Source: an uncultured Muribaculaceae bacterium (GTDB lineage Bacteria; Bacteroidota; Bacteroidia; Bacteroidales; Muribaculaceae). From it: a stretch of DNA of 64,000 bases. Positions 33,627 to 42,896 of this stretch are shown here, in pieces (the stretch's first letter is position 1; every line of letters begins with the position of its first letter). The stretch lies in NCBI GenBank assembly GCA_947628305.1, contig CANQZG010000002.1:124001-188000 (forward strand). The letters are read 5' to 3'. A model generated the notes under the pieces. That model was given only the letters and a program-made list of their open reading frames with translations, was not told the origin of the DNA and searched no databases. A program made the position numbers and the translations under genes.

Positions 33627-35729
33627 ATGTACGAAGAACTTTATATCATAGACAACGGCAAAAGATTGAGGGTTGACCTCTCAATCCCCAGTGGTATCAC
33701 GCTCAATTTCAAGAGCAACATCTTCGGCGACCTGTCGAAGATTACCTGCTCCTACACCTACACGTTTAAGTTGCCTCTGACTGCGAACAATCGCCGTGTC
33801 CTCGATAATGCAGATGATGTGCGCTGTATCTCCAATAAGATCCGGCGCAGGCTCCGTGCAGAATATCTCCAAGACGGCATACCGCTTTTTACCAATGCCA
33901 ATCTATACATCGAAAGTACAGATACGTGTTTCAATGCTGTTATGACGTGGGGCGTGATAAGTGGCTTCCAGACACTCAAAGATGATGACATTTCAATCAG
34001 GAAATTGCCGCTTGAGGCAAAACCTATCTTCGGGCCGTGTAACGCGAAGATTGATGAATACTCCAATACCGCTGACTACGTTCAGCCTCTTTACAATGCC
34101 GGGCTGACATACATTTCGGATAATGGGTGGAAAGACCAGTATAACACATATTCCGTCTTTCCGCTTCCGGCTATCCCGGTCTATCGACTCATTCAGTTAA
34201 TCAATACCAAATACGGCACCAAGTTCAAACTCGGCTCTGAATACTCCTATGGAGATACAACCGAGAACCACAAGATTATCAGTTTGGGAGTGATACCGTG
34301 TGTCAATGTTGACCAGCAGCCTGAAGGAGAAACTGAAAAGTCTGTCCTTGAAACTAATATCGGCTGTTATATGAAAGGCCCCTACGCCGGCATTGAACAT
34401 ATCCTCACAGGTGCCACGAACGATGCGGCACCTACTGACAGCCGTTTTTCTCTCGTAAAAGACGGGGACGGATTTACTATCGGCATAAAGGTTACGAGTG
34501 ATGCGGCATTATCGTTCGAGGTTGACGGCTGTATTTATGCCAAGTTCACCCATGAACCTAATCAGTACAAAGGGCAGGGACGTGTAGATATGGGCGCCCC
34601 TGACACCACCGGAATAACGCCAAAGCTCACGTTTTACTATACAACTAATGGAACGAGTGCTGCCTCGATAACCTCTATTGATGGCCGCTTTTCGTGGGAC
34701 GATAACTGGTGCTGGGTTTTCGATTTCTCAAAGGAGCGAGGCCGTGATAGGCTCTCAATCAATGTGCCGCCTAACGCTACGGTATTTTGTGCCATAGAAG
34801 CCGAGGCCAACGCACTCCAGTTGAAAAGTTCAACAATATACAAGTTAATTCGCTTCTATGAAAAAGTTGACCCGAACAATATCCAATGGAACAAGCCGGA
34901 GGCGAGTGCTGGAGCAATACAAATGGACTTGATGAGCAACTTGCCGGATATAAGCTGTATGACGCTTATGAAGGCATTATTCTTCATGCTCGGTGCCTTT
35001 CCCTCTATCAATTCTGCCGGTGAGATAATACCGGTTTACTACACGGCCCTCCGGGATAACATCATTGCAGGCAATGCGGTGGACTGGAGTCAAAAAATGA
35101 CTACCGAATACTCTGCGCTCCCCGCCAAGATGACGTATAGTGTTAGTGGCTTCGGTCAACGGAATTTCTACATGATGAAGAATGACAATGCCGACGGTGA
35201 GGGTGGTGAAGATGAGACTGATGTCTACGCCCCCGGCAAAGGCATTATATATGTCGGCAATGAAGTGATTGACAGGAACAAGACTATCATACAGTTGCCG
35301 TTCTATGCTCCATATATCAAGAATAAAAAATCGCCGTTCCTTGCTACTGGAAATACGATGAAGTTCTGGTATCACGAAAACGATGAGGTCAAGACAAAGG
35401 AGGCCAAACCTTGCTTTGGAATGATTAAGCCTCTTGTGCAAACGTCCAGTGGCGCCCCTACTGGTGTGCAGTGGATGAGCATGGAGATATGGAACGATTT
35501 TGTCAATATCAATTCTGACCCTTCGTATTCGTATCTCTCACGCATAATGGAGAACCCAATCATCATCACGGAGAACCTGCGACTGAATGAGTATGACCTG
35601 CGCAACCTTGATTACAATATGCCCGTGTACTTATCCAAGTATGGCGCATTTTTCGCTGTTGTGTCGATCACGCGCGACAGCAAGGGCATAAGTAAGTGTG
35701 AACTCCTGAAACTCCCTGAAGAAGAATAA
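33627..35729 (+). CDS. tail/baseplate hub-like protein
   Basis: 700 residues starting 'MYEELYIIDNGKRLRVDLSI' and continuing with alternating strands ('LTFYYTTNGTSAASITSIDG', 'FDFSKERGRDRLSINVPPNA'). The C-terminus ('RLNEYDLRNLDYNMPVYLSK') recalls hub proteins that contact the tail tip. Unlike the usual siphovirus order, this probable tip protein is encoded before the tape measure. Function inferred from size and context. Confidence 0.7.
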   Translation: MYEELYIIDNGKRLRVDLSIPSGITLNFKSNIFGDLSKITCSYTYTFKLPLTANNRRVLDNADDVRCISNKIRRRLRAEYLQDGIPLFTNANLYIESTDTCFNAVMTWGVISGFQTLKDDDISIRKLPLEAKPIFGPCNAKIDEYSNTADYVQPLYNAGLTYISDNGWKDQYNTYSVFPLPAIPVYRLIQLINTKYGTKFKLGSEYSYGDTTENHKIISLGVIPCVNVDQQPEGETEKSVLETNIGCYMKGPYAGIEHILTGATNDAAPTDSRFSLVKDGDGFTIGIKVTSDAALSFEVDGCIYAKFTHEPNQYKGQGRVDMGAPDTTGITPKLTFYYTTNGTSAASITSIDGRFSWDDNWCWVFDFSKERGRDRLSINVPPNATVFCAIEAEANALQLKSSTIYKLIRFYEKVDPNNIQWNKPEASAGAIQMDLMSNLPDISCMTLMKALFFMLGAFPSINSAGEIIPVYYTALRDNIIAGNAVDWSQKMTTEYSALPAKMTYSVSGFGQRNFYMMKNDNADGEGGEDETDVYAPGKGIIYVGNEVIDRNKTIIQLPFYAPYIKNKKSPFLATGNTMKFWYHENDEVKTKEAKPCFGMIKPLVQTSSGAPTGVQWMSMEIWNDFVNINSDPSYSYLSRIMENPIIITENLRLNEYDLRNLDYNMPVYLSKYGAFFAVVSITRDSKGISKCELLKLPEEE

Positions 35730-35734
35730 TTATT

Positions 35735-38700
35735 ATGGCACAGGATAACGTACAAACCAAGATATTAGAGATTGAGGTTAACTACTCGGAGGCTCTTGAA
35801 AAAATTGCTCAATACCGTATTGAGGTTGAAAAGGTCAAGGCCAAGCAGAAAGAACTCAAAGATGCTCTGAAAGAGGGTCGTATCTCGCAGGAGGAATACC
35901 ATAAGAGCATGGAGTCCTCTAAGCTGATGATAGGCCAATTTAATGCTGCTATTGGCACTCTGACCAAACAGGTGAAGAACCAGTTGAAAGCCCAGAATGA
36001 GCAGTCCGGCTCTCTCGTGCAATGGCGTGCTCAACTCTCAAACCTGACTGCGGAGTATGACCGATTGAGCAAGGCTGAACGTGAGGGGGCAAAGGGTAAG
36101 GAACTCAAAGACAAAATCAATGAAGTTACCACGGCTCTGAAAACTGCCGAGGAAGAAACCCAGCGTTACTACCGTAACGTTGGTAATTATCCACAGGCTA
36201 TGGCGCCCATGAAAGAGCAACTGGATATTATCGTTGCAAAGTTGGGAGAAATGAAAGCCGCTGGCCTTGATACCACCCCTGCATTTGAGGAAATGCAGTC
36301 GCAGGCAGAGTCGCTACGCGATAGTCTTGCCTCTGCCTCTGATGAGAATACAGCCAGTTTTGATAAGATGAACAATGGCGTTATGAGCCTCGTTGCCGTG
36401 TTTGCAACGTGGCATACTGCTCTCGAAGGACTCGGCATCAAGAATGAGGATTTGAACAGAACCATTACAATCTGCATGACCGGCATAACGGCACTCGCCA
36501 CCGCCGGCAAAGTATGGAACGCTGTTCAGAAAGAGTCTGCGCTGATGACGGTAGCCACAGCAGCCAAAACGTGGATACTGAATACTGCTCTTGCCGCCAA
36601 GTTAACAGCCATGACTGCCGTAACTGCCGCCACCGGCGGAGCAACCGTGGCCACAACCTTATGGAATGCGGCATTATACGCTAACCCCCTCGTGTGGCTT
36701 ATAGGTATTGTAGTTGCTGCCGTGGCTGCTGTCTACGGCCTCGTTAAAGCATTCTCATTTTTCTTCTCCGACAGTGAGAAGAGAAAAGAAGCACTCAAGC
36801 AGGAAGCCGAGCAACTGGAACGTCTGCATACTCTCAATGAACAGGCTCTTGAAATGGCCGCTGCTCGTGGAGCCACTGAAGAAGAACGAGCCAGAACGCG
36901 CATTGAAAATCTCAAAGCTGAGGCTGATGCGTGGGAACAACACTTTGAGAAAATCAAGGAGGAATACGATGATGACGATGACGAATATAAGGAAGCCCTC
37001 GACAGCAAGAAAAAGGCTCACGAAGATTTCATCGCCTCTCTTGACGACGCTCTTATCGACCTCACAAAGATACAGACTGAACAGCGTGAGAATGAGCGCA
37101 AAGAGGCTCTGGGCGAGTACGAGTATAAGCGCACCCTTATTCGTGAACAGACAAACCAGCAAATCGAGTTGGCAAAAACTCTGCTCAAATACAATAAGAT
37201 AAATCAGGCAGAGTATAACGCTCTCGTTGCAGACCTCAATAAATTGCAGACTCGCAAACTTGGTGAGGTCAACGAAGCCGAGGCAGAGGCCAATCGTAAA
37301 GCCGCAGAAACTCGTAGAAAGGCTGCTGCCGATGCGGCCAAGTCTGCCGCTGATGCTGCGAAAAAACGTCAGGAAGAAGAGAAGAAGCGTGAGGAAGATT
37401 ACTACAAGGAGGTTGAGAAAGCACAGGACGCGCTGCTGGCTCTGATTAAAGATGGATTGGATAAGCAGTTGCAGGCTGAAAATCTTTCATACCAACGAGG
37501 TCTGAAAGCCTTGCAGGATAAATTGGCTAAGTATCAATCTAACTCCGAGTATGACGTAAAAATGCGTCAGGCTCTCAACGACCAAATCTATGCCCTGACA
37601 ACGGCCCACGAGCGCAGGGTTGCAGAATTTGAGTGGTCGGAGCATGAACGACAGTTGAAGATTGCACAGGAAACTCTACAATCTAAACTGGAACTTATCA
37701 AGAAAGGTACTGATGAGGAAATGCAAGAGAGATACAATCTCCTTGCTAACGAACACCAGCAAGAGATTGACGCTATCGACAAGCGTATTGCTGATGGCCT
37801 CCTGACACAAGAACAGGGCAACGAATTAAAGTTGAACTTGGAAGAGTCATACCGGCGCCGGCAGGTGGAACTCGCCGAGGAATACGATCAGATTGACCTC
37901 GACCGAAAAAAGGCTGCACTCCAAGCAGAGATTGACGCAATGCAGTTGGCTGAAGATGAACGTCAACTGAAAGTACGCGAGGGCTATGAAATGTCTGATG
38001 AAGCATACGCAGAATGGCGTGAACGCGGACTGGCCGGACTGGAAGAGCATGAGCGTAATCTACTCCTGAAACAGGAGGAAGCTGCGCAGGCTGAACTGGA
38101 GGCCCTGCAAGCCCGTGGTCAACTCTCCACCCAAACTACCGAGGAATACGAGGCTGAAATTTTGGCCGCCAAACAGAAATCCCAGCAGGCACAGGCCAAT
38201 ACCAATCAAGCCATCATTAAGGACGAGCAAGCGAAGGCACAGGCCATGCGCTCTGTTACGTCCTCTCTGACCGGCCTACTTGATACGCTCGGCGAGAGTA
38301 ATAAGGCATTCGCCAAGATGTCGAAAATCATCACCCTTGCGCAGATAGCGATTGACACCGGTAAGGCTCTTGCGTCTGGTATTGCGTCCGCGTCCTCGAT
38401 GCCGTTCCCTGCAAACCTTGCAGCTATCGCCACAACAGTTGCTACAATCCTTGCCAACGTAACTACGGCTATCTCCACGGTGAAATCAGCCAAATTTGCC
38501 GAGGGTGGTAAGGTAACCGGACCCGGAACTGGCACAAGCGACAGTATCCCGGCTTATCTGTCTAACGGGGAGTTTGTGATGACTGCACAGGCCACAAAGA
38601 TGTTTGAACCTCTGCTTATCGCCATGAACGGAATAGGCAAAGGTGTGCCGATGGCTTCTCCGACGGCCTCTGACCGCATCACTACCGCCGAAATGATGAC

Positions 38701-38812
38701 TGACTCATTTGAAACTGCTGCACGCGAAATACGGCCTGTTGTGTCGGCTGTGGAAATTACCGAGGTACAGAACCGTGTAGATATAATAGAGAACCTTGAT
38801 ACTTTCGATTGA
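35735..38812 (+). CDS. tail tape measure protein
   Basis: 1,025 residues. Long coiled coil in the first ~200 residues ('KIAQYRIEVEKVKAKQKELK'), a hydrophobic helical cluster (about 220-345, including 'LVWLIGIVVAAVAAVYGLVK'), then nearly 450 residues of charged coiled coil ('KAAADAAKSAADAAKKRQEE'), and a C-terminal hydrophobic segment followed by 'KFAEGGKVTGPGTGTSDSIP', a typical tape-measure tail. It sets tail length and is ejected with the DNA. Confidence 0.92.
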   Translation: MAQDNVQTKILEIEVNYSEALEKIAQYRIEVEKVKAKQKELKDALKEGRISQEEYHKSMESSKLMIGQFNAAIGTLTKQVKNQLKAQNEQSGSLVQWRAQLSNLTAEYDRLSKAEREGAKGKELKDKINEVTTALKTAEEETQRYYRNVGNYPQAMAPMKEQLDIIVAKLGEMKAAGLDTTPAFEEMQSQAESLRDSLASASDENTASFDKMNNGVMSLVAVFATWHTALEGLGIKNEDLNRTITICMTGITALATAGKVWNAVQKESALMTVATAAKTWILNTALAAKLTAMTAVTAATGGATVATTLWNAALYANPLVWLIGIVVAAVAAVYGLVKAFSFFFSDSEKRKEALKQEAEQLERLHTLNEQALEMAAARGATEEERARTRIENLKAEADAWEQHFEKIKEEYDDDDDEYKEALDSKKKAHEDFIASLDDALIDLTKIQTEQRENERKEALGEYEYKRTLIREQTNQQIELAKTLLKYNKINQAEYNALVADLNKLQTRKLGEVNEAEAEANRKAAETRRKAAADAAKSAADAAKKRQEEEKKREEDYYKEVEKAQDALLALIKDGLDKQLQAENLSYQRGLKALQDKLAKYQSNSEYDVKMRQALNDQIYALTTAHERRVAEFEWSEHERQLKIAQETLQSKLELIKKGTDEEMQERYNLLANEHQQEIDAIDKRIADGLLTQEQGNELKLNLEESYRRRQVELAEEYDQIDLDRKKAALQAEIDAMQLAEDERQLKVREGYEMSDEAYAEWRERGLAGLEEHERNLLLKQEEAAQAELEALQARGQLSTQTTEEYEAEILAAKQKSQQAQANTNQAIIKDEQAKAQAMRSVTSSLTGLLDTLGESNKAFAKMSKIITLAQIAIDTGKALASGIASASSMPFPANLAAIATTVATILANVTTAISTVKSAKFAEGGKVTGPGTGTSDSIPAYLSNGEFVMTAQATKMFEPLLIAMNGIGKGVPMASPTASDRITTAEMMTDSFETAAREIRPVVSAVEITEVQNRVDIIENLDTFD

Positions 38813-38814
38813 AC

Positions 38815-39054
38815 ATGACCACATACCAGTTACTCCGCGCGAATGAAAGTCTGCTGCGGTTAATTGCAGATAACAAGATAAACGTTGCCGATGTGGCCTA
38901 CCTTGAAATCTACTCTAAATTTGAGAAGATGAAAAAGGAAGGCCACAAGGTCGGCTATATCACGGTGTATCTTGGCGACAAATACGGTATGTCTGAACGC
39001 GGCATCTACAAGATAATAAATCGCATGAAGAAAAAGTTGAACCTCGATGATTAA
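38815..39054 (+). CDS. small helix-turn-helix protein at the end of the tail operon
   Basis: 79 residues from ATG 38815 (TTG 38809 possible). The C-terminal 'YLGDKYGMSERGIYKIINRM' is a helix-turn-helix of the Mor/sigma-region-4 type. It converges on the moron lipoprotein gene; their stop codons share TTAA (39051-39054). A regulator at the end of the tail genes could couple structural expression to another unit. The target is unknown. Confidence 0.75.
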   Translation: MTTYQLLRANESLLRLIADNKINVADVAYLEIYSKFEKMKKEGHKVGYITVYLGDKYGMSERGIYKIINRMKKKLNLDD

Positions 39055-39566
39055 AGGCCCTTTGGAAAGTATCTGATGTGCATTAACATCGGAGCATCGG
39101 ATTTATCTGAAATTTGCCTAATAGCCAAATATATCTCGCTACAGTTTCCTACATAACGCAATGGTAATAAGGTAGGAATATCAGAGTGTGTCGTATATGA
39201 AAGTTCTCCGGGTTGCTCTCCCATTTCATTCTCATTAGTAGATGAAAGTACCGGCTTTACGCCATTTTCAGATTGCACCAGTCTGTATGTCGAATGACGG
39301 AAATAACACTCCTGACGCTCTCCAAGTTTAACTCCGTTGTCGCAAATAACTTTCATGTAGATTTGCCGCTGGGAGTCGATAAGGTAGAATGGAGCATCAA
39401 TGCCGGTTGCCAGTGTTGCCGGAATTTGATTGATGACATTTTGTTCAGACATGAAAGAATTGAATATCTGATTATGTTGTTCGACGATTGTCGCTGGCTC
39501 ATTATCGCTCCCACATGACACGATAACAAGAGAAAGAATGTAGAAAAGAAATGAAAGTTTTTTCAT
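39051..39566 (-). CDS. lipoprotein of the leftward moron operon
   Basis: 171 residues with a lipoprotein signal ('SFLFYILSLVIVSCGSDNEP', lipobox Cys about 18). The acidic residues after the Cys fit surface or outer-membrane export signals in Bacteroidales. The mature domain ('LIDSQRQIYMKVICDNGVKL', 'RECYFRHSTYRLV' type strands) is beta-rich and unfamiliar. Its start overlaps the DUF262 stop (ATGA on the minus strand), so both are made together in the lysogen. It could be a receptor-blocking or sensing partner. Confidence 0.75.
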   Translation of the reverse strand: MKKLSFLFYILSLVIVSCGSDNEPATIVEQHNQIFNSFMSEQNVINQIPATLATGIDAPFYLIDSQRQIYMKVICDNGVKLGERQECYFRHSTYRLVQSENGVKPVLSSTNENEMGEQPGELSYTTHSDIPTLLPLRYVGNCSEIYLAIRQISDKSDAPMLMHIRYFPKGL

Positions 39567-41368
39567 AGGTCTACGTTTCGATGTGTTAATGGTCTGCCGA
39601 AGAACTTGACAGTTTCTTCGCTATCACGGCCGGCGATAGATTTTCCTGTGGCAAGTTCTATGCGGTCAAGTAATCGGGTCGCTCTGTCAACAATGAACCC
39701 CTCGAAATCATCTGCTGCCAATAGGTCGTATGATATTTTGTGAGAGGTTATAGCCTCTCGGATTTGAGCCTCACTCATTCCTTTGTTGAACATCGTGCGT
39801 ATATACTCGCTGGGGGCGCGTCCTCCGATTGACCGATTTGTGCCAGCGTAGATTGGAGTCTTGTTGACAACGGAGTTCCATTTGAGAGAGTCGTATCGAG
39901 CAGCACAATAGTTCTGCGGAAAGATATGATGAATATCCGTGCTTTCTTCCAAATAAGTAGCCACGTTCATTTTGTTGCCACTCATAAAATCAAGTGGGGA
40001 GTCTTGCAGTATTAACGCCATTACACCCTTATAGGCTGCGCTATTTCGAGTCTGCATAGTCAGTAATCGTGCTGGCTGCATATTGGCTCTTGCCACGGTA
40101 TCAGGCAATGTGCCGTCTGCTATCTGTTGGAATACGCCTACAATATCGAGAACATACCTCGTTTCATTCGCGGCTCCGTATTGCTCTCCGAACACTCCAC
40201 ACCAATACCACCGACTAAGAATATCCTTGTTTGTCTGAATTGATAGATTGACTCCGGCAATCTCGGCATAGGCAAATATTGCTGCTAATGGAATGAGTTG
40301 TGAGGAATAAGGCAGATCGAGCCAAGTATAAACGCCCTGATGAACCAAGAAGTCGGCGGCTTTGAGAAATCCATTGACTAATGCGCTCCGGCATTCTTTG
40401 TAATCCGACAACGACATCTTCAGGACATCACGTTTCTTGCATGACACCACATAGGTATCGGGAGCAGAACAATATCGCTTGTATGAGGTCAACAGAGCCA
40501 TAGCGGTTAGGAAATTCGTGCTTCCTATTGCCCGGAGAATATCGCAATGGCTCGTGAACTTTGAGGCTATTGCGTCCCAGTCCTTGCGAATATCATATTC
40601 ATCTGCTGCGAATGACGCTGTGATAAGTTCAAAAACATTCAGTTTGACACCTCCAGTATTGACGTTCTCAAAGATTTGACAAACGGCTTCTTTGGCAGTA
40701 TCTTTTGTGAGAGTAATGACGGGGATTTTGTAGGTAGTGATACCTTTGAGAACCTTATCGCAAAACTCCTTTGCTATCTGAACCGAGGCTACATCATACG
40801 ACATCAGGCCGAAAATCCAATCCATAATGTCAGTCTGTGAGAATACCAGATTGAGAGGAAATTTCATATTGGCATACTCGGCCTCGCGTGTCGATAGGTC
40901 AAGTTTTATCTCCCTGCCAATATTCGCTGTGCGGATTTTGTTCTCCGGCATAGACTCCACGGCCTCAAGCATACTCCTATTCGGATTGAGAGCCTTGCGT
41001 ATGTCGAGGTAGTAGTACCGCTTTTCCTTACTCTTTGCACCGTTGACGATAGTAGCACCTTTGCCTCTGAATACTTGGAATAGAGTTGTCAGTCGCTGCT
41101 GTCCGTCAAGCACAAGGCGGTCGGGGATAACATCGGAGTGCTTCGGCGCTCCTGTGAATGTTCTATGAGTGAACCTAACGGCCGGATTACCAGTTTCAAG
41201 GAACATGGCTGCTCCCATAGGAAATCCCGAAGCAATACTCTCAATCAGTTTGCAGATTTTGTCGTCATCCCAAACCCAATCTCTTTGAAAGTCCGGGAGC
41301 TGTATTTTGCCATTCTCTATCTGATTAAGCAGTTCGGCAAGATCGGTGTCGTTTGAATATACTGACAT
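39563..41368 (-). CDS. DUF262 + HNH (GmrSD-like) restriction protein
   Basis: 601 residues. The N-terminal DUF262 (ParB/Srx-fold) domain is clear: 'GKIQLPDFQRDWVWDDDKIC' (about 16-35) and 'RLVLDGQQRLTTLFQVFRG' (about 82-100). The C-terminal third has a DUF1524-type HNH core 'STDIHHIFPQNYCAARYDSL' followed by 'NSVVNKTPIYAGTNRSIGGR' and 'APSEYI'. This is the layout of fused GmrSD type IV restriction enzymes, which cut modified DNA in an NTP-dependent way. It runs opposite to the phage late genes with a long structured leader, marking it as a moron likely to protect the lysogen from other phages. Confidence 0.88.
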   Translation of the reverse strand: MSVYSNDTDLAELLNQIENGKIQLPDFQRDWVWDDDKICKLIESIASGFPMGAAMFLETGNPAVRFTHRTFTGAPKHSDVIPDRLVLDGQQRLTTLFQVFRGKGATIVNGAKSKEKRYYYLDIRKALNPNRSMLEAVESMPENKIRTANIGREIKLDLSTREAEYANMKFPLNLVFSQTDIMDWIFGLMSYDVASVQIAKEFCDKVLKGITTYKIPVITLTKDTAKEAVCQIFENVNTGGVKLNVFELITASFAADEYDIRKDWDAIASKFTSHCDILRAIGSTNFLTAMALLTSYKRYCSAPDTYVVSCKKRDVLKMSLSDYKECRSALVNGFLKAADFLVHQGVYTWLDLPYSSQLIPLAAIFAYAEIAGVNLSIQTNKDILSRWYWCGVFGEQYGAANETRYVLDIVGVFQQIADGTLPDTVARANMQPARLLTMQTRNSAAYKGVMALILQDSPLDFMSGNKMNVATYLEESTDIHHIFPQNYCAARYDSLKWNSVVNKTPIYAGTNRSIGGRAPSEYIRTMFNKGMSEAQIREAITSHKISYDLLAADDFEGFIVDRATRLLDRIELATGKSIAGRDSEETVKFFGRPLTHRNVDL

Positions 41369-41458
41369 ATATTGTGAGTGGCAGAACTCCCGTCAATGAC
41401 ATAACTACTGCCTGAACTATCTGCCGGAGGATTGTTATATTCTCATCACACGAAAAAG

Positions 41459-41597
41459 GCGTGGGCAGTCTTTGTGTCGTTCCAAGCTATCGCCAAACAG
41501 CTACACCAAGCACAAAGTCATGCCCACGCTATTCGCATGAGCATCAACTCGTAGCCTATGGTGTTTCGTTCTGAGGTTGGCGATTTTAGGAACGATG
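41459..41597 (-). ncRNA. structured leader with two interleaved inverted repeats
   Basis: First pair: GCGTGGGCAGTCTTTGTG (from 41459) with CACAAAGTCATGCCCACGC (to 41530). Second pair: TCGTTCCAAGCTATCGCCAA (41478-41497) with TTGGCGATTTTAGGAACGA (about 41577-41595). The first half of pair two lies in the loop of pair one and its partner outside, so both together make a pseudoknot. The region is in the 5' leader of the DUF262 operon if that is transcribed from the TACCTTTG box on the minus strand near 41672-41679. It may be a riboregulator or a separate small RNA; orientation is inferred. Confidence 0.5.
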
Positions 41598-41860
41598 TTA
41601 CAAGCTAACGCAATATATGTCAGTCTAAACAGAAATCCTACATTAAGAGTTTCGTTTTAGTTTTACATTGCAAAGGTACTAAAATCCTATGACATATCAG
41701 GCGTTTAAGCAACTAAAAATTTGTCTATATGATAACGGAAGCCAAAGGTCTGCGGAGTTGAGCTTATGATTTTGTCGTTTTACTCAGACATCGGACAATG
41801 TGAGCAAAAGTTAAAAATCAGATTTACAAGTATTTAAGACTAAAATAATCACCCAAAAAC

Positions 41861-41891
41861 TTGTATAAAAGATAATTTTTGATTAGTTTTG
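41861..41891 (+). promoter_or_regulatory. early promoter with TTG-N7-GATAA element
   Basis: TTG at 41861-41863, 20-nt spacer with GATAATTTTTG and TAGTTTTG at 41884-41891, nearly identical to the promoter at 20101. A further orphan TTG-N7-GATAA lies at 41721-41735. Confidence 0.75.
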
Positions 41892-41927
41892 CATTATCAA
41901 AATAAAACAATAAATCACTGAAAGACA

Positions 41928-42209
41928 ATGAGTAACAAGAATGTCAATAGTCCCCAAATGGAGGTGAAAAATTTTGCCAACTTCGCACTCTTTCGTGGAG
42001 AGCAAAACTTAGACTATGGCGATATGGCAACCTTAATGGAAAAGGCAATGCAGTATGCCATGCGTACTCCCGGCAATTCGTTTGAAATCTGCTTTGTGGC
42101 CTTTGACGGCGACCTTGACGATGAGAATACCAAATTGGTTAAGGGAGAAACGATACTCTCTTACCACCAGCTTTTTGAGGGCAAGATGATTATAACCTCT
42201 GGAAAGTAA
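41928..42209 (+). CDS. hypothetical protein, first gene of second early region
   Basis: 93 residues, 36 nt after the -7 box at 41884. 'FANFALFRGEQNLDYGDMAT' and 'FEICFVAFDGDLDDENTKLV' suggest a small alpha/beta protein. No family recognised. Confidence 0.7.
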   Translation: MSNKNVNSPQMEVKNFANFALFRGEQNLDYGDMATLMEKAMQYAMRTPGNSFEICFVAFDGDLDDENTKLVKGETILSYHQLFEGKMIITSGK

Positions 42210-42213
42210 TTCG

Positions 42214-42228
42214 TAACAAATAAGTTAA
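42214..42228 (+). repeat. leader repeat TAACAAATAAGTTAA (variant)
   Basis: A variant copy of the leader motif, 13 nt before the ATG at 42242, with the shared trailing context AACCTGAAATAAAG. Confidence 0.5.
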
Positions 42229-42241
42229 ACCTGAAATAAAG

Positions 42242-42871
42242 ATGAATAAGAAAGTAATCAAGGCCATGTATGACTACATAGTCAGCAAGGACCACATACG
42301 TCCAATTCTCATGGGCGTACACTTCGAGAAAGAACGGTGCTACGCCACCGATACTCACATTCTCGCCGTCTACAAGTATGGTAGCGAAAAGTTTGACGGA
42401 CAGACCGTCAGCGTCAACGGAGAAAAAATCAAGGGCAACTATCCGGCCATTGACCGTATCATTCCTAAGAAACTCATCAATCCCCTCAAGGTTGACTTCC
42501 GCCAACTTCGTGCTGCCTGTTCATGGTGGGCGAAGCAATCAGACCACAATCCCGATGACCAAGTTGTGCTGAACGGCACAGTCCTCAACATTCGCTACCT
42601 CTCACGAATGCTCTATCTGTTCAGCCTCACCGCAGAACTCGGTTCTCTGACGTTCTACCTGAACGCTGATGCGAGCCGCCCGGTGGTGGGCGTGAGCGAA
42701 AGCCTCACAACGCTACTCATGCCCTGCCAACTGGAAGATGAGTCAAGGATAGATGATGAAAGGATTGACAGTGAACTTATCACCGTATCATACGCCAATC
42801 TCATCAATACCTACGCTCTCGAAATCTGCCGTCCCAAAGCCAAGAAATCAGAACCTATGGGTTGGCTCTAA
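42242..42871 (+). CDS. sliding-clamp-like phage protein
   Basis: 209 residues. 'DHIRPILMGVHFEKERCYAT' and 'DTHILAVYKY', then 'NYPAIDRIIPKK', follow the beta-clamp domain layout ('RP.L.GV.FE....ATD..RLA' and 'YP....IP'). A second repeat of strands and helices follows. Length suits one and a half to two clamp domains, so the ring would need more subunits than host DnaN. Two phage proteins in this window end in clamp-binding-like peptides ('SLFDF', 'SLFDDL'). The assignment is by pattern; other beta-rich folds remain possible. Confidence 0.55.
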   Translation: MNKKVIKAMYDYIVSKDHIRPILMGVHFEKERCYATDTHILAVYKYGSEKFDGQTVSVNGEKIKGNYPAIDRIIPKKLINPLKVDFRQLRAACSWWAKQSDHNPDDQVVLNGTVLNIRYLSRMLYLFSLTAELGSLTFYLNADASRPVVGVSESLTTLLMPCQLEDESRIDDERIDSELITVSYANLINTYALEICRPKAKKSEPMGWL

Positions 42872-42896
42872 TCTCAAACATTAAAACGAAATAGAT

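Noticed and set aside
41369-41927. CRISPR array or retron in the gene-free stretch before the second early region
   Set aside because: No regularly spaced direct repeats and no reverse transcriptase next to it; only the interleaved inverted repeats and promoters are seen.
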